From the NCBI GenBank assembly GCA_937907415.1, contig CALCHY010000314.1, forward strand, positions 1 through 21,593: 21,593 nucleotides of DNA, in the 5' to 3' direction. Shown here one piece after another: positions 20,885-21,593 of this stretch. The position numbers and the translations under genes were made by a program. The notes under the pieces are model-generated. The model was not told where the DNA came from and made no database searches. It saw only the letters and a list, made by a program, of their open reading frames with translations. This DNA comes from an uncultured Trueperaceae bacterium. Its GTDB lineage: Bacteria > Deinococcota > Deinococci > Deinococcales > Trueperaceae. The number at the start of each line of letters is the position of its first letter. The stretch's first letter is position 1.

Positions 20885-21280
20885 CTAGTGCCAGGCGACC
20901 CCGAGCCCGTGCGCGAGCACGAGCTTGCGGGCGTCCTCCGGGGCATCTTGCGCCCAGAGGAGGCCGGCGACGACGCGGGGGTCGGTGGTGCCGCCACCGT
21001 CCGCGTCGTCGTCGGTGAGGGCGGCGATCTGCCGACCGAGGGGGGTAAGCCGCCCCCACCCGAAGGTGAGGAAGGCGTCGAGCAACCCGACGGGCGTGTC
21101 TTGCAGGCTCGCCCAGTGCTCGTACCCGGCGTCGCCGCCGGCGTACGCGAGGCTCTTGGCCTCCTCGCGGTACTGCTGTACCGCGGCGTGGGTGCCCGCC
21201 GGCACCTGCGCAATCTCCTCGATCGCGCGGATGTGCTCGGGGTTGTTGCGGTCGAACTGCAGGTGAAGGCGTACGGCCAT
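20885..21280 (-). CDS. Hypothetical protein
   Basis: A 131-residue acidic soluble protein from the ATG at 21280 behind GGAGGT. It begins MAVRLHLQFDRNNPEHIRAI, with a short beta strand then helix, and ends in a helical segment (PEDARKLVLAHGLGVAWH). The LTPLGRQIAALTDD segment resembles a winged-helix wing turn (TPLGR) and could indicate a small DNA-binding or regulatory fold, but this is weak. No family recognised. It is the first gene of the minus-strand block at this edge of the window. Confidence 0.6.
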   Translation of the reverse strand: MAVRLHLQFDRNNPEHIRAIEEIAQVPAGTHAAVQQYREEAKSLAYAGGDAGYEHWASLQDTPVGLLDAFLTFGWGRLTPLGRQIAALTDDDADGGGTTDPRVVAGLLWAQDAPEDARKLVLAHGLGVAWH

Positions 21281-21593
21281 CAGGGCACCTCCGGTGCTGG
21301 AGTTGGGCTCGGGGTTGGTGGGGCTTTCGCCCGGGTGTCGCCCTTCTGTTGGGCGTGATACTCCTCTGCTTACGCGCGCGAGCGCGTTTGTTTCCCTTCG
21401 TGTGGGGGGGTGCGTGGCGTGCTCTCGCGGCCGGGGTGGTCTGCCCTGTTCGAGGACCGGCCCACCAGTAGTGGGCCGGTTTGGGGTTCGGGTGTTTGCG
21501 AGCCTGTTGGGGCGTGTTTTCGTATTGCCTTGCCAAGGCTTGGCTGGTCATGTCTGTACGGCTGCTGATCCGGCTTTGCGCTTCTGGGTCTCT
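21281..21593. other. Right-edge intergenic region
   Basis: About 310 bases with no convincing gene. It contains short G/C hairpins at 21321-21332 (GGGC/GCCC), the GGCCCAC hairpin at 21456-21480 and an 11-base palindrome CCAAGGCTTGG at 21533-21543. A long minus-strand frame running through here is Arg/Pro/His-rich and is a shadow. Confidence 0.5.
21456..21480. terminator. GGCCCAC-family hairpin
   Basis: ACCGGCCCAC (21456-21465) and GTGGGCCGGT (21471-21480) pair perfectly around CAGTA. It probably ends a minus-strand gene lying beyond the right edge. Confidence 0.65.

Noticed and set aside
20505..21551. Long minus-strand reading frame of 348 codons
   Set aside because: Composition is dominated by Arg, Pro and His, it overlaps two better genes (20567-20770 and 20885-21280) with proper Shine-Dalgarno sites and runs through two hairpins; it is a GC-rich shadow frame.

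Overview
The window looks like a stretch of a plasmid, or of a plasmid-like integrated element, from a GC-rich member of the Deinococcota (Deinococcus-Thermus lineage, possibly Trueperaceae). The best clue is an ssb gene whose single polypeptide carries two OB folds, an arrangement typical of that phylum. The replicon assignment rests on a Rep_3-type initiator gene preceded by seven tandem 21-23 bp iterons. No rRNA, tRNA, CRISPR array or insertion sequence was recognised.

Layout. (1) 1-1760, plus strand: the 3' part of a secreted PKD-domain alpha/beta hydrolase cut by the window edge, then a small protein of unknown function. (2) 1757-2784, minus strand: four short genes, of which three resemble antitoxins (Xre/MbcA/ParS-type, Phd/YefM, HTH_37/Xre), with no recognisable toxin. 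(3) 2785-4861: replication origin and rep. Two distant iterons are inverted relative to the main array. (4) 5464-10429, plus strand: a tightly coupled three-gene operon with GTGA overlaps at both junctions. It encodes an Xre-HTH protein, a divergent tyrosine recombinase catalytic subunit, and a 943-aa Toprim/P-loop protein that looks like a primase-helicase. This operon is the most promising candidate for an undescribed system. (5) 10430-10836: a convergent intergenic region with strong overlapping hairpins. (6) 10837-21280, almost all minus strand and visibly more GC-rich: ssb, a PcfJ-domain gene, a secreted protein, and about a dozen small genes (zinc ribbons, small membrane proteins, unknowns), including two frameshifted remnants.

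Region 6 is punctuated by two families of structured DNA. One is a hairpin with a constant GGCCCAC/GTGGGCC core and variable outer stem (seven copies, mostly at the ends of genes or operons). The other is a small GC hairpin followed on the plus strand by a TTACTTC-like pyrimidine tail, found just upstream of many minus-strand start codons. A single plus-strand lipoprotein gene interrupts this block and is bracketed by 36-bp direct repeats that contain the first hairpin, so it looks like inserted cargo.

How the parts may work together (inference): the iterons and Rep start replication; the primase-helicase and SSB supply fork functions; the recombinase pair may integrate the element or resolve multimers; the antitoxin-like genes may neutralise toxins from elsewhere. 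The PcfJ-domain gene and the run of small unknown genes resemble the accessory block of conjugative plasmids or phages, but no structural phage gene, relaxase or type IV secretion gene is visible here.
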